A stretch of 64,000 bases of DNA from assembly GCA_003952965.2 (NCBI GenBank), contig CM025852.1:20803148-20867147 (forward strand), written 5' to 3'. The translations under genes and the position numbers were made by a program. Below, one piece after another: positions 50,484 through 62,019 of the stretch. The stretch is from Morella rubra. Lineage: Eukaryota; Streptophyta; Magnoliopsida; Fagales; Myricaceae. The stretch's first letter is position 1, and the number at the start of each line of letters is the position of its first letter. The notes beneath the pieces are model-generated. The model saw only the letters and a program-made list of their open reading frames with translations, had not been told where the DNA came from and made no database searches.

Positions 50484-53400
50484 TGAAATCCAAAGATACA
50501 GTTGTTGGGACAAATGTCTGAAAAAAGAAAAACCTTCTGTGAATAACGTTCTCCTTCTCTTTCTTTTACGTTTTCTTTTTTTGTTATTATTTCTTCTTAC
50601 TTCTGGGTTTATTTTTTCGTTTGGTTTTCTGATATGGGTTGTTGATAGGATCCCATCTTTCATGGGATATTCGCGCATAGGGTAGTAGGAAAAAGATGCC
50701 AAATTAATTTCCTCATGGGACTTAACCTATGACTTACGGTATCTTGTCGGGGCAATACATGGCATAGACACGAAACTAATTCCAATACTTAAAATAGTCA
50801 AAACAATCAGGCCCAACTCCCAAGGACTTATGATCTGGTTTCTGTCTCTTAATAAAGTTCGAAGTTAAGTGGTTGGTCCAATTACGGCTTTCTGTCTTTG
50901 ATTAAAAACAAAACTTCCTACATTGCATTTATCAGTAGTCTTTCGGTAGGATAGATGGGTTCTAAAAATTCCACAACCAATTGCCTTTGAATTCTTCATT
51001 TCTGGCCCGGAATAGGCTGCTTAAGGGGTTGGCGAGCACCTTGAATATTTACCAAATCTGTTGATAATTAGGCAATTTAAATAGGTCCTGAGACCTAATG
51101 GGCGTGTGAGGAGCGAGAATTGAGGGGGCGGGGGGGAATGTAGAGAAGGCAGAAAGGGTAACTTGTGAAGGCCCCCCGTGAGAACACATCCAGGAGTTTT
51201 GTTCAAGTCAGCATCCACTCGTTTGTGTCCAGCTATAAGAGAGTGAGGTAAAGAGATGCCGATGGAAGCCGTGGGACACCGCCTTAAGGTTTAGGTGGGT
51301 GTGATAAGGCCAAGCTGCTCCCGCTATTTTTCTTTCCATTTTAATGATAATGAAAAAAAAAGATCTGCTCTACCTAGTTTTCTTTCTATTTTAATAATGA
51401 TGATGAAAAAGATCATTGTGAGACGCAAATGTGGTTGGGAATTCAGACCCTTCATCCAATAATTTAATATTTATCTTTAAAATTAGACAGTTTTTGTTAC
51501 TTTCGCTTAATTTTTGATTGTGAAATCGGAGTGTCACAACTTTTGTATGGGCTTCTGAATTGAAAGATGGCCTACTTGATTAGGACAAGTGTATGGATTG
51601 GGTTGGCTCTCCTGTCACAACTTTTGTATGGACTTCTGAATTCGAGGATGGCCTCCTTGATTAGGACAACCGTATGGGTTTGCTCTCCTGACTGCTATGC
51701 CCGATTAAGCCAGACCTAGTGCATAGGAAAAACCAAAAAAACAACAAAAACTTGGTTCAAACTTGGATCCAAAACCATAAAGAAAAGCATCCAGCCTTAA
51801 TTTGATAAAGAGAGAAAGGAGAGAACAAAAAAAAAAAACTCTGGGGTGGCTTTGAACAGTTCAGTACAACTACGGGTGGATGAGTGGGAGAAGGACGAAA
51901 CGAGTGAGAGTAGGATTGTCAGATTGAACTCGTATCGACTCTTTTAAAAGATTTCGCTTCCGATATCGATTCCAAGACGTTTCTAGTCCTCGCGTGTCTC
52001 CCCTTCCACAGGAGCGAAATGCGAAGATTTCGCCACAGTGGGACAAGACAGCGTGGAGGCGGATGGTCCAGAATAGCTGCCGAAAGGATCTGCATAGCCT
52101 TTCTCCAGCACAAACAAAAAAAGAGAGGCAATAAGTGGAATGAGCTGAGCAACACCCCAGAGCTCTAATAATTGGGATTAGAACAGACCCAATATCTGGA
52201 CAACGAGTCGGTCTATATTCACGTTCACCTGGGTAAGTTATCGAAAGTACTTCTACAAAACAGTCCCTGTGCAATGCACCCCCTATAATGGCATCAGAAG
52301 GTCAAAACGTGTCATGATCCGGCTTCAGCGGCCGCTGTCTCAGAATCCCATTTTATTATTAGCTGCTCACCTACCTTGTTTTTCCACAGACATCACGTCG
52401 AGAATGATCCTAGGATAGTAGGCTGTAGGTATGCACTACCTCGTTTAGTGAACCCACAAACGCATTATTTAATATTAGAGAAGAAATCGAGGTGGTGCTC
52501 CACTTTGGAAATTTACGCATCAAAATTTTTACTCTAATAAAATAATATTTTAAAATTTTTTTCTCTTATTAAATTATTATTATTTTATTTTAAATAATAT
52601 ATAAAAATTAATTTTAATTATTTTTCTCTTTATTTTTTATTAATTTTAATATCTAAAATTTTCACAATCAAACACCACCGGAACAGCGCTTGTGCCCTTC
52701 TGAAGTGCATCTACAGTTCAGTGTCTACCCACCTGTAAAAGAGAAGGGCAGAAGTTAATAATGTGAGAACGGTTGGAACATAAAAAGACTGCAACAGCTT
52801 CTCACCTTTGTCAAAGTAGCTATTACAGGGACATCTGATGTGTCAAACCGCAAAATTCTTCGCCGCTATTAATTGTCCATTTTTGGTTGCACATGACCCT
52901 GATGCCCCAGCTGCAACACGAACTCCTGGGATGACTGTATTGCTCAAAGCAGCCTTCAGGAGCAAGAAGTTAACAAGATACATTTTAGTTTCTGTTTCCA
53001 AAGACAGCAAAGTCATGGAACTGCACCCACGCCTCTGATCATAGATCTTTTAGGCAAATAAAAATGTCAAGCATTTACAGTTATGCTTCCATCACGGCAA
53101 CGATGATGCAAAACAAGTACTAAGTTTGCGTGAACTATGCACGTTTGAGAGAAACTACATGAGCTCAATCGACATTTATAAAACTAGAAGATATAGAAGT
53201 CAACATACACAACCTCAAACATCTGTCCTGCGGTTGGCCTGCAATGGACATATATAATGACCTTTCCTTTGGAGTGGGTATTACTCTGGTTTGGACATAC
53301 ATAGGTCATTAAGTTAGTATTCTTTGACCATCAGAACGAAGCCCTTGAGCAGTGCAACTCTGTATAAGCGCTTTTCTCCAAGAGATAGCCCCATCATTCC

Positions 53401-54970
53401 AGCACACATGTGAAATGCAAGAAAATAAAAAAGGATTATGCACCAAAAAAAGAGGAACAACAGGAAAAGGGGAAAGGAGACTCGATACTGGCGTGTTAAA
53501 AAAAAAAATTAAGAAAAAAATGCATGTGAAGTAAAAAAAAATGTAAGACGTGTTGTTAGTACCAGCCCCACAAGCAACTTTTATATGTATCAATGTTTAA
53601 GTTGCTAAATCTCCAACTGAAAAGCTATGAAACACAGAGAGGTGAATTAATACATGCTCATCATGCTAATTAAGGCTTGGAATTGGAATATAATATGCAT
53701 ATTTCGAGCGAATTACTGGGTTTTTGGCATGTGCAACCATCAAACAAGAGTCGAAAGCAGGGCTCAACAAAACAGAAAGTGCAAATGAGCCTTTTTGAAC
53801 TTCCAAACTATATTTGGGCCTATCATTCTAGTCCTCTCTCTCTCTCTCTCTCCCCTTTTTTCTGGGGTGAAGTATACTGGTCCTTTTCTAATTGTAACGA
53901 GTTCCCCAAATTTCTTATGCGCATGAGACAAAAAATATCATGCCAGATAATGCCTACGCATGCCATGGAATTCTCCATTAAGGATGTAAGAATATTAAGG
54001 CCCGCGATATTTTATGATTTCCTTTTACAAACAAGACGAGGCAATCCAGAAGACCACCCTCCCAACAATTTCACATTCAAAATGCCCAAAACACGGATAT
54101 CCCAACCTCATAAAACTAACAAAGTTAAAGGGCTCACACAAGCACTCTAACCTCTTATTTGCTCGTTTTCACAAAAGTTGCGAGCACAACTTCACATCGA
54201 CCACCAAGAATTCACAAAAGTAGCGAGCATAACCATTCAATTGGATGAAATTGCAAGAAACTTGGGAGGGAAGCCAAAGATAGGGAGAGCGCTGGCTGTA
54301 ACAGAGTGGCCCGACGATGGCTTTGACAATCCTACTCCAAGGATGAGTAAAAAATGCAGTTCGCTTGGGAGGGAAGATTGGTTAGCTGCCGGAAGCCATT
54401 TTCCGGCAATGGCGAGGAGAGAGGACGGCTGGCGGTTGTGCAAGGGAGAGGCCCTGAAGGTTTTGGCGCAACGCAAGGCTTGAGCTCGATTTAATAACGT
54501 CGACTTTTTAAACTCGATCTGGATTTCAAGTGGAACAGAATAAAGTCATAAACGGGCCCAATCTCATATATTTTCTCGATAATGTTACTTTTAGCACTGT
54601 AATGAAACTATTTGAAGCATTTTAAAAGATTTATTTAAGATATAGTAGGAAATCTTATTCCCCAACAGAATAGATCTATGTTAAGTCCTTTCATATATTA
54701 ATTGCAAAATCTGATTAACTATTATAATTAATCATATAAAATATCATTTTAACTAAATTCCGAAATGTGAATATTGGATTATTAAATTATACATTAAAAA
54801 ATAAAACACATCTATAATAGAAAACAAAGTTAAGCCTGTTGTATGTCCCATTTCTTTGTGTTTATTTATACAAAAAGAAATGTAAATAAACAACAAAAGA
54901 TGTCTGATAAAGAATCAAAAAGGGAAATTTTTTTAAAAAAAGTTGAGATAAGATTATTTGTTTTATTAAT
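50484..54970. other. intergenic region downstream of F5H (arm 2)
   Basis: Mirror of 703-5160, with the 105-bp variant block at 51705-51809. No gene recognised. Confidence 0.5.
51533..51689 (-). repeat. two-copy ~80-bp tandem repeat (arm 2)
   Basis: Reverse-complement counterpart of 3955-4111, the same 157 bp in total. It lies next to the 105-bp block that replaces arm 1's 66-bp block. Confidence 0.85.
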
Positions 54971-55111
54971 TTTATCTAAAATTTCAGATATGATCCATGT
55001 ACCTAATTAACTCAAATATATCTACATTTAGGCCTAGTTCATTTACTTACAAAGAATGAACTTATTCATAAAACTATATTATTCGAGTGAATTAGATGCA
55101 CCATATAGATC
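54971..55111. other. fold-back junction: 6-bp microhomology and 135-bp loop
   Basis: Arm 2 matches the reverse complement of arm 1 through TTTATC (54971-54976). Arm 3 matches arm 1 starting from that same TTTATC. The six bases belong to both. 54977-55111 is present only on the arm 3 side, and the mirror of arm 2's end resumes at 55112, so the inverted repeat is asymmetric with a 135-bp single-copy loop. There is no gene. Confidence 0.9.
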
Positions 55112-58100
55112 GATAAAATTAATAAAACAAATAATCTTATCTCAAACTTTTTTTAAAAAAATTTCCCTTTTTGATTCTTTATCAGACATCTTTTGTTGTT
55201 TATTTACATTTCTTTTTGTATAAATAAACACAAAGAAATGGGACATACAACAGGCTTAACTTTGTTTTCTATTATAGATGTGTTTTATTTTTTAATGTAT
55301 AATTTAATAATCCAATATTCACATTTCGGAATTTAGTTAAAATGATATTTTATATGATTAATTATAATAGTTAATCAGATTTTGCAATTAATATATGAAA
55401 GGACTTAACATAGATCTATTCTGTTGGGGAATAAGATTTCCTACTATATCTTAAATAAATCTTTTAAAATGCTTCAAATAGTTTCATTACAGTGCTAAAA
55501 GTAACATTATCGAGAAAATATATGAGATTGGGCCCGTTTATGACTTTATTCTGTTCCACTTGAAATCCAGATCGAGTTTAAAAAGTCGACGTTATTAAAT
55601 CGAGCTCAAGCCTTGCGTTGCGCCAAAACCTTCAGGGCCTCTCCCTTGCACAACCGCCAGCCGTCCTCTCTCCTCGCCATTGCCGGAAAATGGCTTCCGG
55701 CAGCTAACCAATCTTCCCTCCCAAGCGAACTGCATTTTTTACTCATCCTTGGAGTAGGATTGTCAAAGCCATCGTCGGGCCACTCTGTTACAGCCAGCGC
55801 TCTCCCTATCTTTGGCTTCCCTCCCAAGTTTCTTGCAATTTCATCCAATTGAATGGTTATGCTCGCTACTTTTGTGAATTCTTGGTGGTCGATGTGAAGT
55901 TGTGCTCGCAACTTTTGTGAAAACGAGCAAATAAGAGGTTAGAGTGCTTGTGTGAGCCCTTTAACTTTGTTAGTTTTATGAGGTTGGGATATCCGTGTTT
56001 TGGGCATTTTGAATGTGAAATTGTTGGGAGGGTGGTCTTCTGGATTGCCTCGTCTTGTTTGTAAAAGGAAATCATAAAATATCGCGGGCCTTAATATTCT
56101 TACATCCTTAATGGAGAATTCCATGGCATGCGTAGGCATTATCTGGCATGATATTTTTTGTCTCATGCGCATAAGAAATTTGGGGAACTCGTTACAATTA
56201 GAAAAGGACCAGTATACTTCACCCCAGAAAAAAGGGGAGAGAGAGAGAGAGAGAGGACTAGAATGATAGGCCCAAATATAGTTTGGAAGTTCAAAAAGGC
56301 TCATTTGCACTTTCTGTTTTGTTGAGCCCTGCTTTCGACTCTTGTTTGATGGTTGCACATGCCAAAAACCCAGTAATTCGCTCGAAATATGCATATTATA
56401 TTCCAATTCCAAGCCTTAATTAGCATGAGCATGTATTAATTCACCTCTCTGTGTTTCATAGCTTTTCAGTTGGAGATTTAGCAACTTAAACATTGATACA
56501 TATAAAAGTTGCTTGTGGGGCTGGTACTAACAACACGTCTTACATTTTTTTTTACTTCACATGCATTTTTTTCTTAATTTTTTTTTTTAACACGCCAGTA
56601 TCGAGTCTCCTTTCCCCTTTTCCTGTTGTTCCTCTTTTTTTGGTGCATAATCCTTTTTTATTTTCTTGCATTTCACATGTGTGCTGGAATGATGGGGCTA
56701 TCTCTTGGAGAAAAGCGCTTATACAGAGTTGCACTGCTCAAGGGCTTCGTTCTGATGGTCAAAGAATACTAACTTAATGACCTATGTATGTCCAAACCAG
56801 AGTAATACCCACTCCAAAGGAAAGGTCATTATATATGTCCATTGCAGGCCAACCGCAGGACAGATGTTTGAGGTTGTGTATGTTGACTTCTATATCTTCT
56901 AGTTTTATAAATGTCGATTGAGCTCATGTAGTTTCTCTCAAACGTGCATAGTTCACGCAAACTTAGTACTTGTTTTGCATCATCGTTGCCGTGATGGAAG
57001 CATAACTGTAAATGCTTGACATTTTTATTTGCCTAAAAGATCTATGATCAGAGGCGTGGGTGCAGTTCCATGACTTTGCTGTCTTTGGAAACAGAAACTA
57101 AAATGTATCTTGTTAACTTCTTGCTCCTGAAGGCTGCTTTGAGCAATACAGTCATCCCAGGAGTTCGTGTTGCAGCTGGGGCATCAGGGTCATGTGCAAC
57201 CAAAAATGGACAATTAATAGCGGCGAAGAATTTTGCGGTTTGACACATCAGATGTCCCTGTAATAGCTACTTTGACAAAGGTGAGAAGCTGTTGCAGTCT
57301 TTTTATGTTCCAACCGTTCTCACATTATTAACTTCTGCCCTTCTCTTTTACAGGTGGGTAGACACTGAACTGTAGATGCACTTCAGAAGGGCACAAGCGC
57401 TGTTCCGGTGGTGTTTGATTGTGAAAATTTTAGATATTAAAATTAATAAAAAATAAAGAGAAAAATAATTAAAATTAATTTTTTATATTTATTTAAAATA
57501 AAATAATAATAATTTAATAAAGAGAAAAAATTTTAAAATATTATTTTATTAGAGTAAAAATTTTGATGCGTAAATTTCCAAAGTGGAGCACCACCTCGAT
57601 TTCTTCTCTAATATTAAACAATGCGTTTGTGGGTTCACTAAACGAGGTAGTGCATACCTACAGCCTACTATCCTAGGAGCATTCTCGACGTGATGTCTGT
57701 GGAAAAACAAGGTCGGTGAGCAGCTAATAATAAAATGGGATTCTGAGACAGCGGCCGCTGAAGCCGGATCATGACACGTTTTGACCTTCTGATGCCATTA
57801 TAGGGGGTGCATTGCACAGGGACTGTTTTGTAGAAGTACTTTCGATAACTTACCCAGGTGAACGTGAATATAGACCGACTCGTTGTCCAGATATTGGGTC
57901 TGTTCTAATCCCAATTATTAGAGCTCTGGGGTGTTGCTCAGCTCATTCCACTTATTGCCTCTCTTTTTTTGTTTGTGCTGGAGAAAGGCTATGCAGATCC
58001 TTTCGGCAGCTATTCTGGACCATCCGCCTCCACGCTGTCTTGTCCCACTGTGGCGAAATCTTCGCATTTCGCTCCTGTGGAAGGGGAGACACGCGAGGAC

Positions 58101-59602
58101 TAGAAACGTCTTGGAATCGATATCGGAAGCGAAATCTTTTAAAAGAGTCGATACGAGTTCAAGCTGACAATCCTACTCTCACTCGTTTCGTCCTTCTCCC
58201 ACTCATCCAACCGTAGTTGTACTGAACTGTTCAAAGCCACCCCAGAGTGTTTTTTTTTTTGTTCTCTCCTTTCTCTCTTTATCAAATTAAGGCTGGATGC
58301 TTTTCTTTATGGTTTTGGATCCAAGTTTGAACCAAGTTTTTGTTGTTTTTTTGGTTTTTCCTATGCACTAGGTCTGGCTTAATCGGGCATAGGAGTCAGG
58401 AGAGCAAATCCATACGGTTGTCCTAATCAAGGAGGCCATCCTCGAATTCAGAAGTCCATACAAAAGTTGTGACAGGAGAGCCAACCCAATCCATACACTT
58501 GTCCTAATCAAGTAGGCCATCTTTCAATTCAGAAGCCCATACAAAAGTTGTGACACTCCGATTTCACAATCAAAAATTAAGCGAAAGTTACAAAAATTGT
58601 CTAATTTTAAAGATAAATATTAAATTATTGGATGAAGGGTCTGAATTCCCAACCACATTTGTGTCTCACAATGATCTTTTTCATCATCATTATTAAAATA
58701 GAAAGAAAACTAGGTAGAGCAGATCTTTTTTTTTCATTATCATTAAAATGGAAAGAAAAATAGCGGGAGCAGCTTGGCCTTATCACACCCACCTAAACCT
58801 TAAGGCGGTGTCCCACGGCTTCCATCGGCATCTCTTTACCTCACTCTCTTATAGCTGGACACAAACGAGTGGATGCTGACTTGAACAAAACTCCTGGATG
58901 TGTTCTCACGGGGGGCCTTCACAAGTTACCCTTTCTGCCTTCTCTACATTCCCCCCCGCCCCCTCAATTCTCGCTCCTCACACGCCCATTAGGTCTCAGG
59001 ACCTATTTAAATTGCCTAATTATCAACAGATTTGGTAAATATTCAAGGTGCTCGCCAACCCCTTAAGCAGCCTATTCCGGGCCAGAAATGAAGAATTCAA
59101 AGGCAATTGGTTGTGGAATTTTTAGAACCCATCTATCCTACCGAAAGACTACTGATAAATGCAATGTAGGAAGTTTTGTTTTTAATCAAAGACAGAAAGC
59201 CGTAATTGGACCAACCACTTAACTTCGAACTTTATTAAGAGACAGAAACCAGATCATAAGTCCTTGGGAGTTGGGCCTGATTGTTTTGACTATTTTAAGT
59301 ATTGGAATTAGTTTCGTGTCTATGCCATGTATTGCCCCGACAAGATACCGTAAGTCATAGGTTAAGTCCCATGAGGAAATTAATTTGGCATCTTTTTCCT
59401 ACTACCCTATGCGCGAATATCCCATGAAAGATGGGATCCTATCAACAACCCATATCAGAAAACCAAACGAAAAAATAAACCCAGAAGTAAGAAGAAATAA
59501 TACAAAAAAAGAAAACGTAAAAGAAAGAGAAGGAGAACGTTATTCACAGAAGGTTTTTCTTTTTTCAGACATTTGTCCCAACAACTGTATCTTTGGATTT
59601 CA
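55112..59602. other. intergenic region downstream of F5H (arm 3)
   Basis: Direct copy of about 702-5160. Most arm 3-specific substitutions lie here (about 57617-58670). The 105-bp block at 58278-58382 matches arm 2, not arm 1. No gene recognised. Confidence 0.5.
58398..58554 (+). repeat. two-copy ~80-bp tandem repeat (arm 3)
   Basis: Direct counterpart of 3955-4111, 157 bp, with a C-to-T change in the first unit. Confidence 0.85.
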
Positions 59603-59608
59603 TTTATT
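59603..59608 (-). terminator. candidate poly(A) signal of F5H (arm 3)
   Basis: AATAAA on the minus strand, ~317 bp beyond the stop. Confidence 0.45.
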
Positions 59609-59924
59609 TGATTGGTTAACAGAAGTCTACAGTTACAAAGGGGATCGATCGAGAAGAGAAAAATTGAAATAGAAGCAAGTGTAGAAGTGTCTTATCCACA
59701 GAACAGAAGACTTCGAATCCTCTCAATTTCATCTCTTCAGCCTTCGCAATTATTTTTGGTTGGCTCTTTTCAAATCATAACAATAACAAAAACCAGAAAC
59801 CAAAAAAGAACAAGGAAAAGGCCAGGCAAGTACCGATCACCTGTGACCTCTTTCATTTCTGATCTATCCACAATATCGATTTATATAGAGTCTCCATGTC
59901 CAATCCCACTCACTGATCCTTTGC

Positions 59925-61939
59925 TCAACCCAGACGGCAAACGACCCGTTTAGTCGGTATGGCGATGAGTCGAGTCGCCCTCGGCGCTGTGAGTCCGAAC
60001 ACATCGTTCATGTCCAGCTCACTCGGCTTCATCCCGTCCGGTAACTCCCACGTGAAGCAGTGGAGGAGGTGAGACACGGCCAAGTCCAGCGCGAAGAGGC
60101 CGAGTTGCATTCCGGGGCAGGACCTTCGACCTGAACCGAACGGAATAAACTCGAAGTTACTCCCTTTGAAATCAGGAACACCGTCTCTGAGGAACCTCGA
60201 GGGCTTGAAGGTGTCGGGGTCCTCCCACGAGTTCTCGTCCCTGCCAATAGCCCACGCGTTGATCATCACACGCGACTTCGCCGGGATGTAGTAGCCGGCG
60301 ACCTCAGCGTCCTCAGAGGTCTCGTGGAGGAGTAGGGGAATGGGTGGATGAAGGCGTAGGGTCTCTTTGAGAGAGCATTTTAGATACGTTAGCTTCTCGA
60401 AGTCGCTCTCTTCAATCCGCCGGTCCAGACCCACTACTTCGGAGAGTTCTTGTTGGACCCTCTTTAGATCCTCTGGACTTCTCATCAGCTCTGCCATGGC
60501 CCACTCTATCGCTGACGCCACAGTCTCCGTCCCACCAAACATCACGTCCTGTAATGCGAGTGCCCACGTTGCAGGCCATGGTTTTAGAACAATATAATAT
60601 AAAAGTACAAAATCTACTGCGACTTTAGCTTCTACAAGGTATCAACTTAATCGGATATTATATATTTGGGAGAATCATGGGTTGTCTTATGATTTTTCTT
60701 TAAAATATAAGCCATTGTCGCTTGATTGATGAGTACTGCTTACTGTTCCCGCATAGTTGATAAGCTGATAAAATGTGCATATATATTGTTGGACAAACGT
60801 GTGAGTAAATTCAGGGACTCTAATTTTTTAAGAACGAGGGGTTCACATACTAATTAAGAATGAATTGCCTTGAATATCGATATGCTAGTAATCATTAAAT
60901 AATTGATGGTTGAATTGCCTGATCAAATAGTGGATAATAATTTTGGAATCGAAGTTTATGGATGTGCTTGATATGATTTAACTGAATTTAAAATATAACG
61001 TTTCAAAAATTTTCTTACCATGATGATGGCTTTGATGTTATCTCTGGTGAGTTTGATGGAGTCATCAGACGCGCTACCTTTTGCCTCTTCACTGTAAAAA
61101 GCTAGCAAATCATCCACCATATCAGTATCGTCATTATCCTTAACCAAACCATGGTTTTTCTCCTTCTTCTGCATGTGATCGTCGATGATGTGGTCGATGA
61201 ACCCGTCCAGCGATTGACGAGCCTTGAAAAGCCTCTGGTTCAATCCCTGCGGGTCGAACCAGCTGAGCCAGGGAATGAAATCCGCGATATTGAAAGCTCC
61301 AAACAGCTTAGAGAACTCCTGCAGTATCCCAATGAACTCGTCCTGGCCTTCATGGGAAAGCGAACCGAAAGCGGCCCTGTATATTATGTTCCTCGTCAGT
61401 GCAAACACCATCTCGCCGATGTTGACCGGCTTGCCGGTGTTTGCCGCCACGACACGCACAATAGCGTCGACCTCGTCCCGTACGGAATCCCAAGACTCGG
61501 CCCGTTTGCGGCTGAAAAGCTTCACGACGCAAAGCTTGCGCATCTGGCGCCAGAACGGGCCGTAGTTAGCGAAAGCCATGTCGGCACGGTCGTAAGTAAG
61601 GTACTTGATGGCTATGGTAGCTGGACGGTTGGAGAAGATGTTGTCCTGGGCCTGAAGCACCTGGCGAGCCACGTCGGGGTTCGACACGGCCACCATGTGT
61701 AAATACCCAATCCGGAGGTGAAAGAGTCCACCGTATTGCTTGGCCAGTTTGGCCAGCCCCCGGTGGGTTAACTGGTCCATCATCGCCATGTTACCGACAA
61801 TTGGTAACCCTTTAGGCCCCGGTGGATATGGCAACCTCCGTCGGAGACGAAAAACTAGACCCAACAGGAATAGTAAGGGGACGATCATAAAGAAGACCGT
61901 CGTGGGCAGAGGTTCCAAACCTTGTAAGAGAGAATCCAT
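59925..61939 (-). CDS. F5H: ferulate 5-hydroxylase (CYP84A), arm 3 copy, intact
   Basis: Exon 1 61939-61019 (921 bp), intron 61018-60549 (470 bp, GT/AG), exon 2 60548-59925; 514 residues with all P450 landmarks of the arm 2 copy, including the GGTET I helix, ExxR and FGSGRRSCPG with Cys451. It differs from arm 2 at one codon in the lysine run after residue 257, giving Lys-Lys-Glu-Lys in place of Lys-Lys-Lys-Lys. This is also the site where arm 1 lost a base. It is tail-to-tail with the arm 2 copy, 9.8 kb apart across the fold-back junction. Confidence 0.95.
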
Positions 61940-62011
61940 GGCGCTATATTTTGGCGCGTGATGAGAATGCAACTCTAAACGTTGCTAGTTTGGAAGCAGA
62001 TATTATGAGCC

Positions 62012-62019
62012 TTTATATA
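62012..62019 (-). promoter_or_regulatory. TATA box of F5H (arm 3)
   Basis: TATATAAA on the minus strand, 73 bp upstream of the ATG. Confidence 0.6.

Larger units (their letters stand above)
28427..54976 (-). repeat. arm 2 of the giant inverted repeat (reverse complement of arm 1)
   Basis: Reverse complement of 703-27216, starting at TAATAGTCAG (28427) and ending in TTTATC (54971-54976), where it folds into arm 3. Gene order is mirrored: GATA (+), GRP (-), F5H (+). By eye, differences from arm 1 are scattered substitutions (for example in the promoter of the GATA gene), homopolymer-length changes, a deletion in the GRP glycine tract and the 105-bp versus 66-bp block at 51705-51809. Confidence 0.95.
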
